Below are positions 8,551-16,673 of a stretch of 34,804 nucleotides of DNA, piece by piece. Both the position numbers and the translations under genes were made by a program. Positions within the stretch are counted from its first letter, which is position 1. Each line of letters begins with the position of its first letter. The DNA is from Gemmatimonadaceae bacterium (GTDB lineage: Bacteria > Gemmatimonadota > Gemmatimonadetes > Gemmatimonadales > Gemmatimonadaceae): positions 1-34,804 of the forward strand of contig JAICLH010000011.1 of the NCBI GenBank assembly GCA_025927495.1. Direction: 5' to 3'. The notes below the pieces were generated by a model that did not search any database, had not been told where the DNA came from, and saw only the letters and a program-made list of their open reading frames with translations.

Positions 8551-9880
8551 CCACGCGCCCCCTTCCCCCTTCCCTCTTCCCCCAGGGACGGCGCCAAGCG
8601 CCGCCCCGCTTCCCTGCGCAAACACCCCGCTCGCCGCCGCGCTTCCGGGCATCATGACCTGCGTCCACTGCGGCTTCTGCCTGCAGGCCTGTCCCACCTA
8701 CCTGGCGTTAGGCGACGAGAACGACTCGCCGCGCGGCCGCATTCTCCTCGTCCGCGCGCTCGCCGAAGGCGCGCTCCCCCTCGACGACCCCGACGTCCGC
8801 ACCCATCTGGACCGCTGCCTCGGCTGCCGCGGCTGCGAAACCGCCTGCCCGTCCGGCGTCCCCTACGGCCACATCCTCGAGGCGGCGCGCGCCACCCTCA
8901 ACGAAACCGAGCCACCGCCGCGCCTCGCGCGCGCCGTGCTCGCCATGTTCGCGCGCCCGCGATTCCTCGCCCTGGCCCTCGCCGGCGCGCGTGTCCTCCG
9001 CCTAACGGGAATCGCCCGGCTGCTCGCGCGCCTCCCCGGCCGCCTGGGCTTTGCCTGCGCGATACTCGCCGCGAGCGCGCCCCCGCTCGCCACCCGCGCC
9101 TATGTGCCAAGCGCGCGCGGCGTCCGCGGAACGGTTGCCGTGCTCGCCGGCTGCGTCATGCGCGGCCTCTTCGCGCACGTCAATCGCGCCACCGAGCGCG
9201 TGCTCTCCACCAACGGTTATCGCATCGTCTCGTCTCCCGGCCAACGCTGTTGCGGCGCGCTCCACGCGCACGCCGGCGACCTCGCCGGCGCGCGCGCCCT
9301 CGCCCGCCGCAACATTGCCGCCTTCGAGCAGACCGGTGCCGAGCACATCGCCGTCAACGCATCGGGTTGCGGCCTCATGATCAAGGAGTACGGACACCTC
9401 CTCGCCGATGATCCCGCCTGGGCCGAGCGCGCCGCCGCGGTCGCCGCCCGCGCCCGCGACGTGAGCGAGCTCCTCGCTGACGCCGGCCCCGCTCCCGGTG
9501 CGCCGATGCCCAGGCGCGTCGCGTACGACGCACCGTGTCATCTCCTCCACGGACAACATCTCGCGCGCCAACCGCTCGCCGTCCTCGCCGCCGTTCCGTC
9601 TCTCGACGTCGTACCGCTTCCAAATGCCGATCAATGTTGCGGCAGCGCCGGCATTTATAGCCTGGTTCAGCCGCTGCTTGCACAGCAGGTCCTCGCACCC
9701 AAACTCACCGAAATCGCGCGAGCGGCGGCGCCGCTCGTCGCGACCGGGAATCCCGGCTGCATGATGCACATCGGCGCCGGCATGCTCCGCGCGCGAATCC
9801 CCGCGCGTACGGTCCACCCCGTGGAGCTGCTCGACGCATCGTACGCCGCAGCCCATGGCGCGACGCCGCCGGACCGTTAG
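8543..9880 (+). CDS. glcF: Glycolate oxidase iron-sulfur subunit GlcF
   Basis: Passes electrons from GlcD/E to the membrane quinone pool. From ATG 8543 it is 445 residues. It carries two [4Fe-4S] ferredoxin motifs, CVHCGFCLQACP and CLGCRGCETACP, and then two cysteine-rich CCG domains (CCGALHAHAG, CCGSAGIY) of the heterodisulfide-reductase/LutA type. The start overlaps the glcE stop, and the first 35 residues are a proline-rich variable stretch. The stop TAG lies within a GTTAGGTTAG sequence related to the window-wide 7-mer. With GlcD and GlcE it forms a complete glcDEF set; no glycolate permease or regulator is adjacent. Confidence 0.93.
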   Translation: MPDHAPPSPFPLPPGTAPSAAPLPCANTPLAAALPGIMTCVHCGFCLQACPTYLALGDENDSPRGRILLVRALAEGALPLDDPDVRTHLDRCLGCRGCETACPSGVPYGHILEAARATLNETEPPPRLARAVLAMFARPRFLALALAGARVLRLTGIARLLARLPGRLGFACAILAASAPPLATRAYVPSARGVRGTVAVLAGCVMRGLFAHVNRATERVLSTNGYRIVSSPGQRCCGALHAHAGDLAGARALARRNIAAFEQTGAEHIAVNASGCGLMIKEYGHLLADDPAWAERAAAVAARARDVSELLADAGPAPGAPMPRRVAYDAPCHLLHGQHLARQPLAVLAAVPSLDVVPLPNADQCCGSAGIYSLVQPLLAQQVLAPKLTEIARAAAPLVATGNPGCMMHIGAGMLRARIPARTVHPVELLDASYAAAHGATPPDR

Positions 9881-9984
9881 GTTAGCAATATGTTGCAGGC
9901 CGGACCGCGTGCCGTCGGTGCGTGGATCCCAAGGTTCGGACCGCCGCGACCGGCGTTCCTCGTCCGCGGACTCGTTCTCGTCGT

Positions 9985-11082
9985 ATGACCGCAGGTTCCA
10001 TCGTCACAGGCACGTTCCCCTCCGTTGGCGACGTCGGCGGACACTCCGTGGTCATGCACTATGGCCACATCGCCGGCGAGTACGCCTCGTTGCGCACGTC
10101 GGCGATGCTCATCGACCGCAGCGCCCGCGGCCGCGTCCGCATCGAGGGCGACAAAGCGGCCGAGCTCCTCACCGGCCTCGTGACTAACGACGTCATGGCC
10201 TTGCAGCCGGGCCACGGGCAGTACGCCGCCGCGCTCAACCCGAAGGGCAAGATCGTCGCCGATATCCGCATCTTCCGTTTCGACGATCATCTGCTCGTCG
10301 ACGCGCCCCCGCGTGCGCAGGCCGGCTGGCTCGCGCTCGTGCGCAAGTACATCAATCCGCGCCTTGCGCCGTATCACGACGCGTCCGGCACCGCGCGGGA
10401 TCTGGGCGTATTCGGCGTCCAATCGCGGCGCATCGTGTCCGAGATCTCGGGCCTAACGGGAGAATCGCTCGCCGCGCTTGCGCCGTACGGCCACGTGCGC
10501 GCCGTGCTCGACGCCGAGACGGCGATCGTCGTGGCGCGCGTCCCCGACCTCGAGCTCGAAGGATACGAGCTGTTCGTCCCCCAGACGGCGTTCGCGGCGC
10601 TCTGGCAGCGCGCGCTCGTCGCCGGTGCGATCCCCTCGGGTCTGCTCGCGTGGGAGATCGCGCGCATCGAAGCGGGCCACCCCGAATGGGGGCTCGACAT
10701 CGACGAGTCCACCATTCCGCAGGAAGCCAACTTCGACGAACTGCACGCGATTTCGTATACCAAGGGCTGCTACGTTGGGCAGGAAGTCGTGGCGCGCGTC
10801 CACTTCCGCGGCCACGTCAATCGGCATCTGCGCGGAATTCGCTGCGGCCATCACGAGCCGCCGCCCGAACACGCCGCACTGCTCGATGACGCCGGCAAAC
10901 AAGTCGGCGACGTGCGCACCAGCGCGCTCTCGCCGCGACTCGGCGCAATCGCGCTCGCTATGGTGCGCCGCGAAATCGCACCCGGCGCGGTGCTGCGCGT
11001 GCAGTGGCCCCCGCCCGCATCACCCGATCCGCGCAGCGAAGTACAAGCGGAATTGTTCGCGCTGCCGTTTCCGCTCGACTGA
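9985..11082 (+). CDS. ygfZ: Folate-binding protein YgfZ (GcvT-like)
   Basis: Member of the aminomethyltransferase (GcvT) fold family that uses folate to help assemble or repair certain iron-sulfur enzymes. The diagnostic signature KGCYVGQEV is present about two thirds through the protein, after an IPSGLLAWEIARIEAG stretch and before a C-terminal beta-barrel. From ATG 9985 the protein is 365 residues; the frame stays open to GTG 9922, adding 21 arginine-rich residues. The choice is uncertain because neither has a clear Shine-Dalgarno. It sits directly after the Fe-S subunit gene glcF, which fits a maintenance role for that cluster protein (inference). Transcription probably ends at the hairpin at 11112-11143. 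Confidence 0.88.
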   Translation: MTAGSIVTGTFPSVGDVGGHSVVMHYGHIAGEYASLRTSAMLIDRSARGRVRIEGDKAAELLTGLVTNDVMALQPGHGQYAAALNPKGKIVADIRIFRFDDHLLVDAPPRAQAGWLALVRKYINPRLAPYHDASGTARDLGVFGVQSRRIVSEISGLTGESLAALAPYGHVRAVLDAETAIVVARVPDLELEGYELFVPQTAFAALWQRALVAGAIPSGLLAWEIARIEAGHPEWGLDIDESTIPQEANFDELHAISYTKGCYVGQEVVARVHFRGHVNRHLRGIRCGHHEPPPEHAALLDDAGKQVGDVRTSALSPRLGAIALAMVRREIAPGAVLRVQWPPPASPDPRSEVQAELFALPFPLD

Positions 11083-11111
11083 TCGTCGAACCGTGCGACG
11101 CCGCGACACAA

Positions 11112-11143
11112 AGAGGGGACGCAACCGTGGTTGCGTCCCCTCT
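11112..11143. terminator. Perfect hairpin, probable bidirectional terminator
   Basis: Arms 11112-11126 and 11129-11143 are perfectly complementary over 15 bases around a 2-base centre. It lies between the convergent ygfZ and lipoprotein genes, 30 bases past the ygfZ stop. There is no long T tract, so it could also be a dispersed palindromic repeat. Confidence 0.65.
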
Positions 11144-11182
11144 GTTGTGCCGCTTCGCTCGCCAATCGCGAGCGCACGCGCG

Positions 11183-11389
11183 TTAGTGCTTCGTCGTGTC
11201 CTTCTTCGTGGTGTCCATCTTCATCGAGCCCGTGTCGTGCTTCATGCCGGTATCCGTCGCGGCAGGAGCAGGTGCCGGAGCCATCGCCGGTGCGGCGGTG
11301 GTGTCCGACGACGTCGCGGGCGCGTTTTCCTTCGCTTTGCACGCTGCAAGCACGAGCGCAGCAGCAGCGAGGACGGCAAGGCGCTTCAT
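11183..11389 (-). CDS. Small secreted lipoprotein, Met/Lys/Asp/Thr-rich
   Basis: A 68-residue precursor with a classic lipoprotein signal: MKRL start, an alanine/leucine-rich core, and the lipobox LAAC at residues 14-17, giving a mature peptide of about 52 residues lipidated on Cys17. The mature part has no globular domain: it is rich in Ala/Pro, then in Thr, Asp, Lys, Met and His, with DTGMKHDTGSMKMDTTKK-like repetition. The ATG has a very good Shine-Dalgarno (AGGAGA, about 8 bases upstream) and a strong promoter at 11472-11499. The function is unknown; the Met/His content could bind metal, but that is speculation. It is probably monocistronic. Confidence 0.8.
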   Translation of the reverse strand: MKRLAVLAAAALVLAACKAKENAPATSSDTTAAPAMAPAPAPAATDTGMKHDTGSMKMDTTKKDTTKH

Positions 11390-11471
11390 TTACAGTCTCC
11401 TTGTGGGGGCCAGTGGCTGATCAACCTTCGTCCGAGCACGCGCGCTGCTATGCAAGGAACGAGCGGCAGTT

Positions 11472-11499
11472 ATTCTACTCCCTGCGATCGGCCTGTCAA
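11472..11499 (-). promoter_or_regulatory. Sigma-70 promoter of the small lipoprotein gene
   Basis: On the - strand, TTGACA (11499-11494) and TAGAAT (11477-11472) are separated by 16 bases. Transcription would start near 11465, giving a leader of about 75 bases. This is the best consensus match in the window. Confidence 0.7.
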
Positions 11500-11781
11500 G
11501 GTTAGCCGAGTGACGTGTCCCGCGTCCAGCGTGCGTAGCGCCCCCATTTCGCGCACGCGGCCGAGCCACGGGACCACGCCATTCGACTGGCCGATTTATC
11601 GCTGCACGTCGTGGGCCACGGCGCCGATACACTACAGGTTTAACATTAGGCGTCTCAAACGCTTTGCCGCACACGTCAACCGCGTGCAACGCGCACGCGG
11701 AAATTCACGCCGTGCTCTGGCTCCCAACGCCGGCAATCGACATGTTGCAGAGTATTCCACCCGCGCACCACTCGTGAGGTC
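11500..11781. other. Intergenic stretch between lipoprotein promoter and oxidoreductase
   Basis: About 280 bases between divergent genes. It holds one TTAGGC (11646-11651) and a few AT-richer patches, but I see no convincing promoter for the oxidoreductase gene, no RNA gene and no credible open frame. Confidence 0.5.
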
Positions 11782-13878
11782 GTGACCGCTCCTGTCATGG
11801 TGCCATCCGGTTCGCACGTCGTGCGTGCCGCGTGCCCGCACGATTGCCCCGATACGTGTGCGATGCTCGTCACCGTCGAGAACGGACGCGCCACGCGTGT
11901 CGCCGGCGATCCCGAGCATCCATTCACGCAGGGATTCCTCTGCGCGAAAGTGAATCGCTACGTCGAGCGCACGTATCACGCCGACCGCCTTACGCAACCA
12001 CTCCGGCGCGTCGGCGCAAAGGGACGCGGGGCGTTCGAGCCGATCTCCTGGGACGATGCGCTCGACGAGATCGCCGCTCGCCTTACGGAAATCGCGCGAT
12101 CGGCGCATGGGCCGCAAGCGATTCTCCCGTATTCGTACGCCGGCACCATGGGCCTCGTGCAAGGCGCTTCGATGGATCGCCGGTTCTTCCATTTGCTCGG
12201 CGCGTCGAAGCTCGACCGCACCATCTGTTCGATGGCCGGCACCGTCGGCATGCGCATGACGGTCGGCGCGAACATCGGTGCCGACGCCGAAGGAATTCCG
12301 GACAGCGACCTGGTGCTGTTGTGGGGCACGAACACGCTCACCTCCAATCCGCATCTGTGGCCGTTCGTGCTCGAGGCGAAGCGCAAGGGCGCGCCGATCA
12401 TCGCCATCGACCCGCTGCGCACGCGCACCGCCCAACAGTGCGATGAATGGATTCCCATTCGCCCCGGCACCGATGCCGCGTTCGCGTTAGGACTCATGCA
12501 CGTGTTGTTCGCCGACGAACTCGTCGACCAGGACTACATGGAGCGATACACGCTCGGCGAAGCCGAGCTGCGCGCGCGCGCGGCGGAATATCCGCCCGAG
12601 CGCGTCGCCGGCATCACCGGTATCGCCGCATCGACCGTCGTCGATGTCGCCCGACGGTACGGCCGCGCGCGCGCCGCGTTCATTCGGGTGAACTACGGAT
12701 TGCAGCGACACGCCGGCGGCGGCATGGCGGTGCGCACCATCGCGTGCCTGCCCGCGATCACGGGCCACTGGCGGCGCGCCGGCGGCGGCGTGCAGCTCTC
12801 CACCAGCGCGAACTTCACGTTCGACCGCGCGACGGTGGAGCGACCCGATCTGTCGCCGCCCGTGCGCACCATCAACATGATCCGGTTAGGCGAGGCGCTC
12901 ACCCGCCCCGACGCCGGTGTCGGCGGCCCGCCGGTTCGCGCGCTCGTCGTCTACAATTCGAATCCGGCCGCCGTCGCTCCGGATCGCACCATGGTGCTCA
13001 CAGGGCTGGCGCGGTCCGACCTGTTCACGGTCGTCCTCGAGCACTTTCAAACCGACACCGCCGACTGGGCCGACATCGTCCTGCCGGCGACCACGCAGCT
13101 CGAGCACTGGGATCTGCACCTGTCGTACGGCCACCACTACGTCGCGCTCAATCAACCGGCCATTCCGCCGGTCGGTGATGCTAAGCCTAACAGCGAGATC
13201 TTCCGGCTGCTCGGCGCGCGCATGGGCCTCGACCATGCGGTGATGCGCGACGATGACCAGACGCTCATTCGCCAGGCGCTCGAGGGCGGCGGCCGCAACC
13301 TGAACGGGGTCACGTTCGAGGCGTTGCTCGAGCGCGGATGGATGCGGCTCGCGGTCCCGCGGCCGTACCTGCCGTTCGCCCACGGCGGATTCCTAACGCC
13401 GAGCGGCCGATGCGAGTTCGTGTCGGAGCGACTAGCCGACATGGGCCTCGATCCGCTGCCCACGTACACGCCGCCGTACGAGTCGCCCGAGCGCGCGCCG
13501 GAGCTCGCCCAACGATTCCCGCTCACGCTCATCTCGTCGCCCGCGCACCAGTTTCTCAACAGCACGTTCGTCAACGTGGACGTGCTGCGCCGCGCGGCGC
13601 GCGAGCCCGAGTTAGTCATCCACCCCGCGGACGCTGCGCCGCGCGACATCGTGCCCGGATCGCGCGTGCTCGTGCACAACGACCGCGGCGAGTTCCTCGC
13701 CATCGCGCGCGTCGAAGACGGCGTGCGCGAAGGAACCGTATGGGCACCGTCCATCTGGTGGGGCAAGTTCGCCGCCGACGGTCGCAACGCCAACCACACG
13801 ACGTCGCAACGCGAGACCGACCTCGGCCACGGCCCCGTCTTTTACGACAACCTCGTCGAGGTGACTCCCGCGGATTAG
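11782..13878 (+). CDS. Molybdopterin-dependent oxidoreductase, [4Fe-4S] type
   Basis: A 698-residue catalytic subunit of the DMSO-reductase/formate-dehydrogenase superfamily, holding a bis-molybdopterin guanine dinucleotide cofactor. An N-terminal [4Fe-4S] site is formed by Cys18, Cys22, Cys26 and Cys54. C149 (ICSMAG) is at the place expected for a molybdenum-ligand residue. The C-terminal dinucleotide-binding domain is recognised by the LTLISSPAHQFLNSTF block and the late TTSQRETDLG segment. There is no twin-arginine signal and no adjacent electron-transfer or membrane-anchor subunit, so it is probably a soluble single-subunit enzyme. The substrate cannot be assigned. GTG 11782 is used; ATG 11797 would shorten it by five residues. 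Confidence 0.85.
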   Translation: MTAPVMVPSGSHVVRAACPHDCPDTCAMLVTVENGRATRVAGDPEHPFTQGFLCAKVNRYVERTYHADRLTQPLRRVGAKGRGAFEPISWDDALDEIAARLTEIARSAHGPQAILPYSYAGTMGLVQGASMDRRFFHLLGASKLDRTICSMAGTVGMRMTVGANIGADAEGIPDSDLVLLWGTNTLTSNPHLWPFVLEAKRKGAPIIAIDPLRTRTAQQCDEWIPIRPGTDAAFALGLMHVLFADELVDQDYMERYTLGEAELRARAAEYPPERVAGITGIAASTVVDVARRYGRARAAFIRVNYGLQRHAGGGMAVRTIACLPAITGHWRRAGGGVQLSTSANFTFDRATVERPDLSPPVRTINMIRLGEALTRPDAGVGGPPVRALVVYNSNPAAVAPDRTMVLTGLARSDLFTVVLEHFQTDTADWADIVLPATTQLEHWDLHLSYGHHYVALNQPAIPPVGDAKPNSEIFRLLGARMGLDHAVMRDDDQTLIRQALEGGGRNLNGVTFEALLERGWMRLAVPRPYLPFAHGGFLTPSGRCEFVSERLADMGLDPLPTYTPPYESPERAPELAQRFPLTLISSPAHQFLNSTFVNVDVLRRAAREPELVIHPADAAPRDIVPGSRVLVHNDRGEFLAIARVEDGVREGTVWAPSIWWGKFAADGRNANHTTSQRETDLGHGPVFYDNLVEVTPAD

Positions 13879-13991
13879 CGCAAACAGTCTCGCGGCGCGA
13901 CACCCCTGGCGGCGAGGGCTGCCCCGTGTGTACGCTGCACGATGAGCCGCGCCGCGATCCGGGGCGCTGCTCCATCGTCCGTCCCGAAGGC

Positions 13992-15476
13992 ATGGAGAAG
14001 GTTGTGTCGTCTCATCCCGAAACATTGGGCGCGCTCAAGCGCTCCACATATGCGTCGTCCCACTCCGTCGCGCGCTCCGTCAAAGAGGAAGTGCGCGACA
14101 ACCTGCTGCGCCGCCTGACCTCGCGCACACCTATCTTCGAGGGCGTGCTCGGCTACGACGACACCGTCGTGCCGCAAATCGTCAACGCGCTGCTGTCGCG
14201 TCACAATTTCATTTTGCTCGGCCTGCGCGGACAGGCGAAGTCGCGCATCCTCCGGTCGCTCGCCACGCTGCTCGATGAGGAGATGCCGATCGTCGCCGGC
14301 AGCGAAGTGAACGACAATCCGTTCGCTCCCATCTCGAAGTACGCGCGCGCGGTCATCGCCGAGCACGGCGACGACACACCGATCGCGTGGGTCGGCCGCG
14401 AAGAACGCTTCGTCGAAAAGCTGGCCACGCCGGATGTCACCATCGCCGATATCATAGGAGACGTCGATCCGATCAAGGCCGCTCGCGGCGGTCACATCTT
14501 GTCCGACGAGCTCACGATTCACTACGGCATGCTGCCGCGCGCGAATCGCGGCATCTTCGCCCTGAACGAGCTGCCCGATCTCGCGGGGAAGATTCAAGTC
14601 GGCTTGTTCAACATCATGCAGGAAGGCGACGTGCAGATCAAAGGCTACCCCGTCCGCCTGCAGCTCGATGTGTTGTTGTGCTTCACCGCGAACCCGGAGG
14701 ACTACACCGCGCGCGGGAAGATCATCACGCCGCTCAAGGACCGCATCGGGAGTGAGATTCTGACCCACTATCCCGAGGACATCGAGTTAGGCATGGCGAT
14801 CACGAAGCAGGAAGCGTGGACCAAGCGCGCCGGCCTCGCCGTGCGAGTGCCCGACTTCGTCGCCGAAGTGATCGAACGCATCGCCTTCGAGGCGCGGGGG
14901 GACAAACGCATCGACAAACGGTCCGGCGTCTCGCAGCGCATGCCGATCACCGTCCTCGAAAACGCCGTGTCTAACGCAGAGCGGCGCGCGCTCGCCATGG
15001 GTGAGTGCGAGGTCGTGCCGCGCATTACCGATGTCTACGCCGCGCTGCCGGCGATCACCGGCAAGATGGAATTGGAGTACGAGGGCGAATTGGTCGGCGG
15101 GCACGCCATCGCCGACGAGCTCATTCGCCGCGCTGCGGACGCCGCGTTCCAGGCCCGCGCCGGCGGCGTGAACACCGATGACATTGTGATGTGGTTCGAC
15201 CGCGGGAACGCGTTACAGGTCGGAGAGGACCTCGGTGCCTCCGCCATGGTGCGCGCATTCGAGCGCGTGCCGAGCATCGTGGAGCTCGTTCGTGAGACGG
15301 GCCTCGCCACGCCAGGCGATGACGGGGTCACCGCCGCGGCGTGCGAGCTCACGCTCGAGGCGCTCGTCGCCCGCAAGAAACTCTCACGCTCGGCCTCGGG
15401 TCACTACACCCGCGCGCAACCACCGGAGCGCCGGCGCCCGAATCAGGATCTGTTCGGCGGCGGGATGATGACGTGA
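13992..15476 (+). CDS. ChlI/MoxR-like AAA+ ATPase (magnesium-chelatase-like)
   Basis: A 494-residue AAA+ ATPase related to the ChlI subunit of magnesium chelatase; such proteins are often labelled magnesium chelatase or sigma-54-interacting regulator, but nothing here points to chlorophyll synthesis. Walker A is GLRGQAKS (77-84), with Ala replacing the last Gly before Lys; Walker B reads FALNE (189-193), with Asn192 in place of the usual Asp but Glu193 kept. Sensor-1-like FTANPEDY and DRIGSE (arginine-finger region) follow. The frame is open far upstream, but that is a shadow of the oxidoreductase; ATG 13992 is the first ATG after its stop, and GTG 13926 is an alternative. Its likely partner is the VWA protein at 18098-19384. 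The stop overlaps the next gene (GTGA). Confidence 0.82.
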   Translation: MEKVVSSHPETLGALKRSTYASSHSVARSVKEEVRDNLLRRLTSRTPIFEGVLGYDDTVVPQIVNALLSRHNFILLGLRGQAKSRILRSLATLLDEEMPIVAGSEVNDNPFAPISKYARAVIAEHGDDTPIAWVGREERFVEKLATPDVTIADIIGDVDPIKAARGGHILSDELTIHYGMLPRANRGIFALNELPDLAGKIQVGLFNIMQEGDVQIKGYPVRLQLDVLLCFTANPEDYTARGKIITPLKDRIGSEILTHYPEDIELGMAITKQEAWTKRAGLAVRVPDFVAEVIERIAFEARGDKRIDKRSGVSQRMPITVLENAVSNAERRALAMGECEVVPRITDVYAALPAITGKMELEYEGELVGGHAIADELIRRAADAAFQARAGGVNTDDIVMWFDRGNALQVGEDLGASAMVRAFERVPSIVELVRETGLATPGDDGVTAAACELTLEALVARKKLSRSASGHYTRAQPPERRRPNQDLFGGGMMT

Positions 15477-16012
15477 TCGATCGCGAGACGCCGGCACCCA
15501 CCGCGCGACGTGTTCGCGCGCCCCGCCGCGAGACGGGCACGGGGATCACCGTCCGCACCGCGTGCATGGCCGACCTGCCGCTCATCGTCGAGCTGCGCCT
15601 CGCGCTCCTCCGCGAGCACGGCGACAATCCGATCTACGAGCGCCTGCGTCCCGATGCCCCCGACCGCGCGCGTCGGCTGTTCGCTGCCCAACTGCGCTCT
15701 CCCGATGAAGTGATCTTCCTGGCGGACCTGGACGGCGATGTGTGCGGCATTTTGCGCTGCATTCAAACCGGCGGATTGCCGCTGCTCTTTCCGGCCACGC
15801 ACGGCTACATCTCGTCGGTGTACGTCGTCCCGCGGGTCCGCCGCCGGGGCGTGCTGCGCGCGCTGCTCGCGGCGGCGATCGACTGGTGCGAGGCACGCGG
15901 CCTCACCGAGCTCCGCCTGCACAACGCGTCCGACAACGCCGTCGCCAACGCCGCGTGGGACGCGCTCGGTTTCCGCGTGGTCGAGCATCTCCGCGTGCGG
16001 CGTCTCGCCTAA
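15473..16012 (+). CDS. GNAT-family N-acetyltransferase
   Basis: A 179-residue protein with one GNAT fold, expected to transfer an acetyl group from acetyl-CoA to an amine; the substrate is unknown. The N-terminal strand/helix (GITVRTACMADLPLIVELRLALLREHG in two parts) and the central block ISSVYVVPRVRRRGVLRALL are seen. The acyl-CoA loop reads RRRGVL rather than the usual R/Q-x-x-G-x-G/A, so the last small residue is replaced by Leu. The motif B-like stretch NAVANAAWDALGF is intact. The GTG start at 15473 overlaps the stop of the AAA+ gene by 4 bases, implying coupled translation. The TAA stop lies inside a GCCTAAC copy. Confidence 0.82.
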   Translation: MIDRETPAPTARRVRAPRRETGTGITVRTACMADLPLIVELRLALLREHGDNPIYERLRPDAPDRARRLFAAQLRSPDEVIFLADLDGDVCGILRCIQTGGLPLLFPATHGYISSVYVVPRVRRRGVLRALLAAAIDWCEARGLTELRLHNASDNAVANAAWDALGFRVVEHLRVRRLA

Positions 16013-16033
16013 CCCGCACGTCCGGCACGCGCC

Positions 16034-16666
16034 ATGGCCATCATCACGGTGTCGCGCATGTACGGCTCCGGCGGCTCCGAGGTCGCCGAGCGCATCGCGC
16101 ACGAGCTCGGTTGGCAGCTGCTGGACAACGCGTTCGTCGACGAGGTCGCGACTCGGTTAGGCACCCCGGCGGCGGAGGTCGAAGCGCGCGAGGAGCGCGT
16201 GCCCTCGCTTGCCCAGCGGCTTGCCGCCACACTGGCGTTAGGCGCGCCCGAGATTCTGCCCGGCCCGGCCGACGCCGAGCTGCCGCCGAGCGAGGAGCGC
16301 CTCATCGAAGTCACCGAGCGCATCATCATGGAGGCGGCGAGCCGCGGCCACTCGGTCATGGTCGGCCGCGGCGCGCAATCCGTCCTCGCGTCGCGCCAGG
16401 ACGTCATCCACGTCTTCTGCTACGCGCCGCGCCCCGCGCTCGTCGCCCGCGCCGCCCGCCGTCTCGCCATCTCCGACAAAGAAGCCGAAAAGGTCGTCGA
16501 CGACACCAATCGCCAGCGCGAGCAGTACGTCCGCACGTACTGGAAGCGATCCTGGCGCGCCTACGAGAACTACCATCTCTGCCTCAACACGGACTGGCTC
16601 GGCGTCGACGGGGCGGCCAGTATCGTCATCCGGCTCGCGCGCGAGAAGTTCGCGGCTCCTGCCTGA
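16034..16666 (+). CDS. Cytidylate-kinase-like protein
   Basis: A 210-residue protein of the cytidylate kinase-like family (P-loop NTPase fold). The N terminus has ITVSRMYGSGGSEVAERIA; the loop is GSGGS without the classic GKS/T lysine, which is normal for this family. VMVGRGAQ and the lid-like R-rich segment RAARRLAISDKEAEK follow, then the conserved-looking YWKRSWRAYENYHLCLNT. A nucleotide-phosphorylating activity is inferred from the family only. It begins 21 bases after the acetyltransferase, is probably in the same operon, and ends 7 bases from the convergent MFS gene. The two GTTAGGC copies in it both encode Leu-Gly. Confidence 0.8.
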   Translation: MAIITVSRMYGSGGSEVAERIAHELGWQLLDNAFVDEVATRLGTPAAEVEAREERVPSLAQRLAATLALGAPEILPGPADAELPPSEERLIEVTERIIMEAASRGHSVMVGRGAQSVLASRQDVIHVFCYAPRPALVARAARRLAISDKEAEKVVDDTNRQREQYVRTYWKRSWRAYENYHLCLNTDWLGVDGAASIVIRLAREKFAAPA

Positions 16667-16673
16667 CGCGCAG

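Noticed and set aside
13338-13991. Long upstream extension of the AAA+ ATPase frame
   Set aside because: It is the arginine-rich shadow of the molybdopterin oxidoreductase gene on the same strand; the true protein starts near 13992.
13992-15476. Magnesium chelatase of bacteriochlorophyll synthesis
   Set aside because: The ATPase is only ChlI-like; there is no ChlH/BchH or other photosynthesis gene in the window, and the Walker motifs differ.
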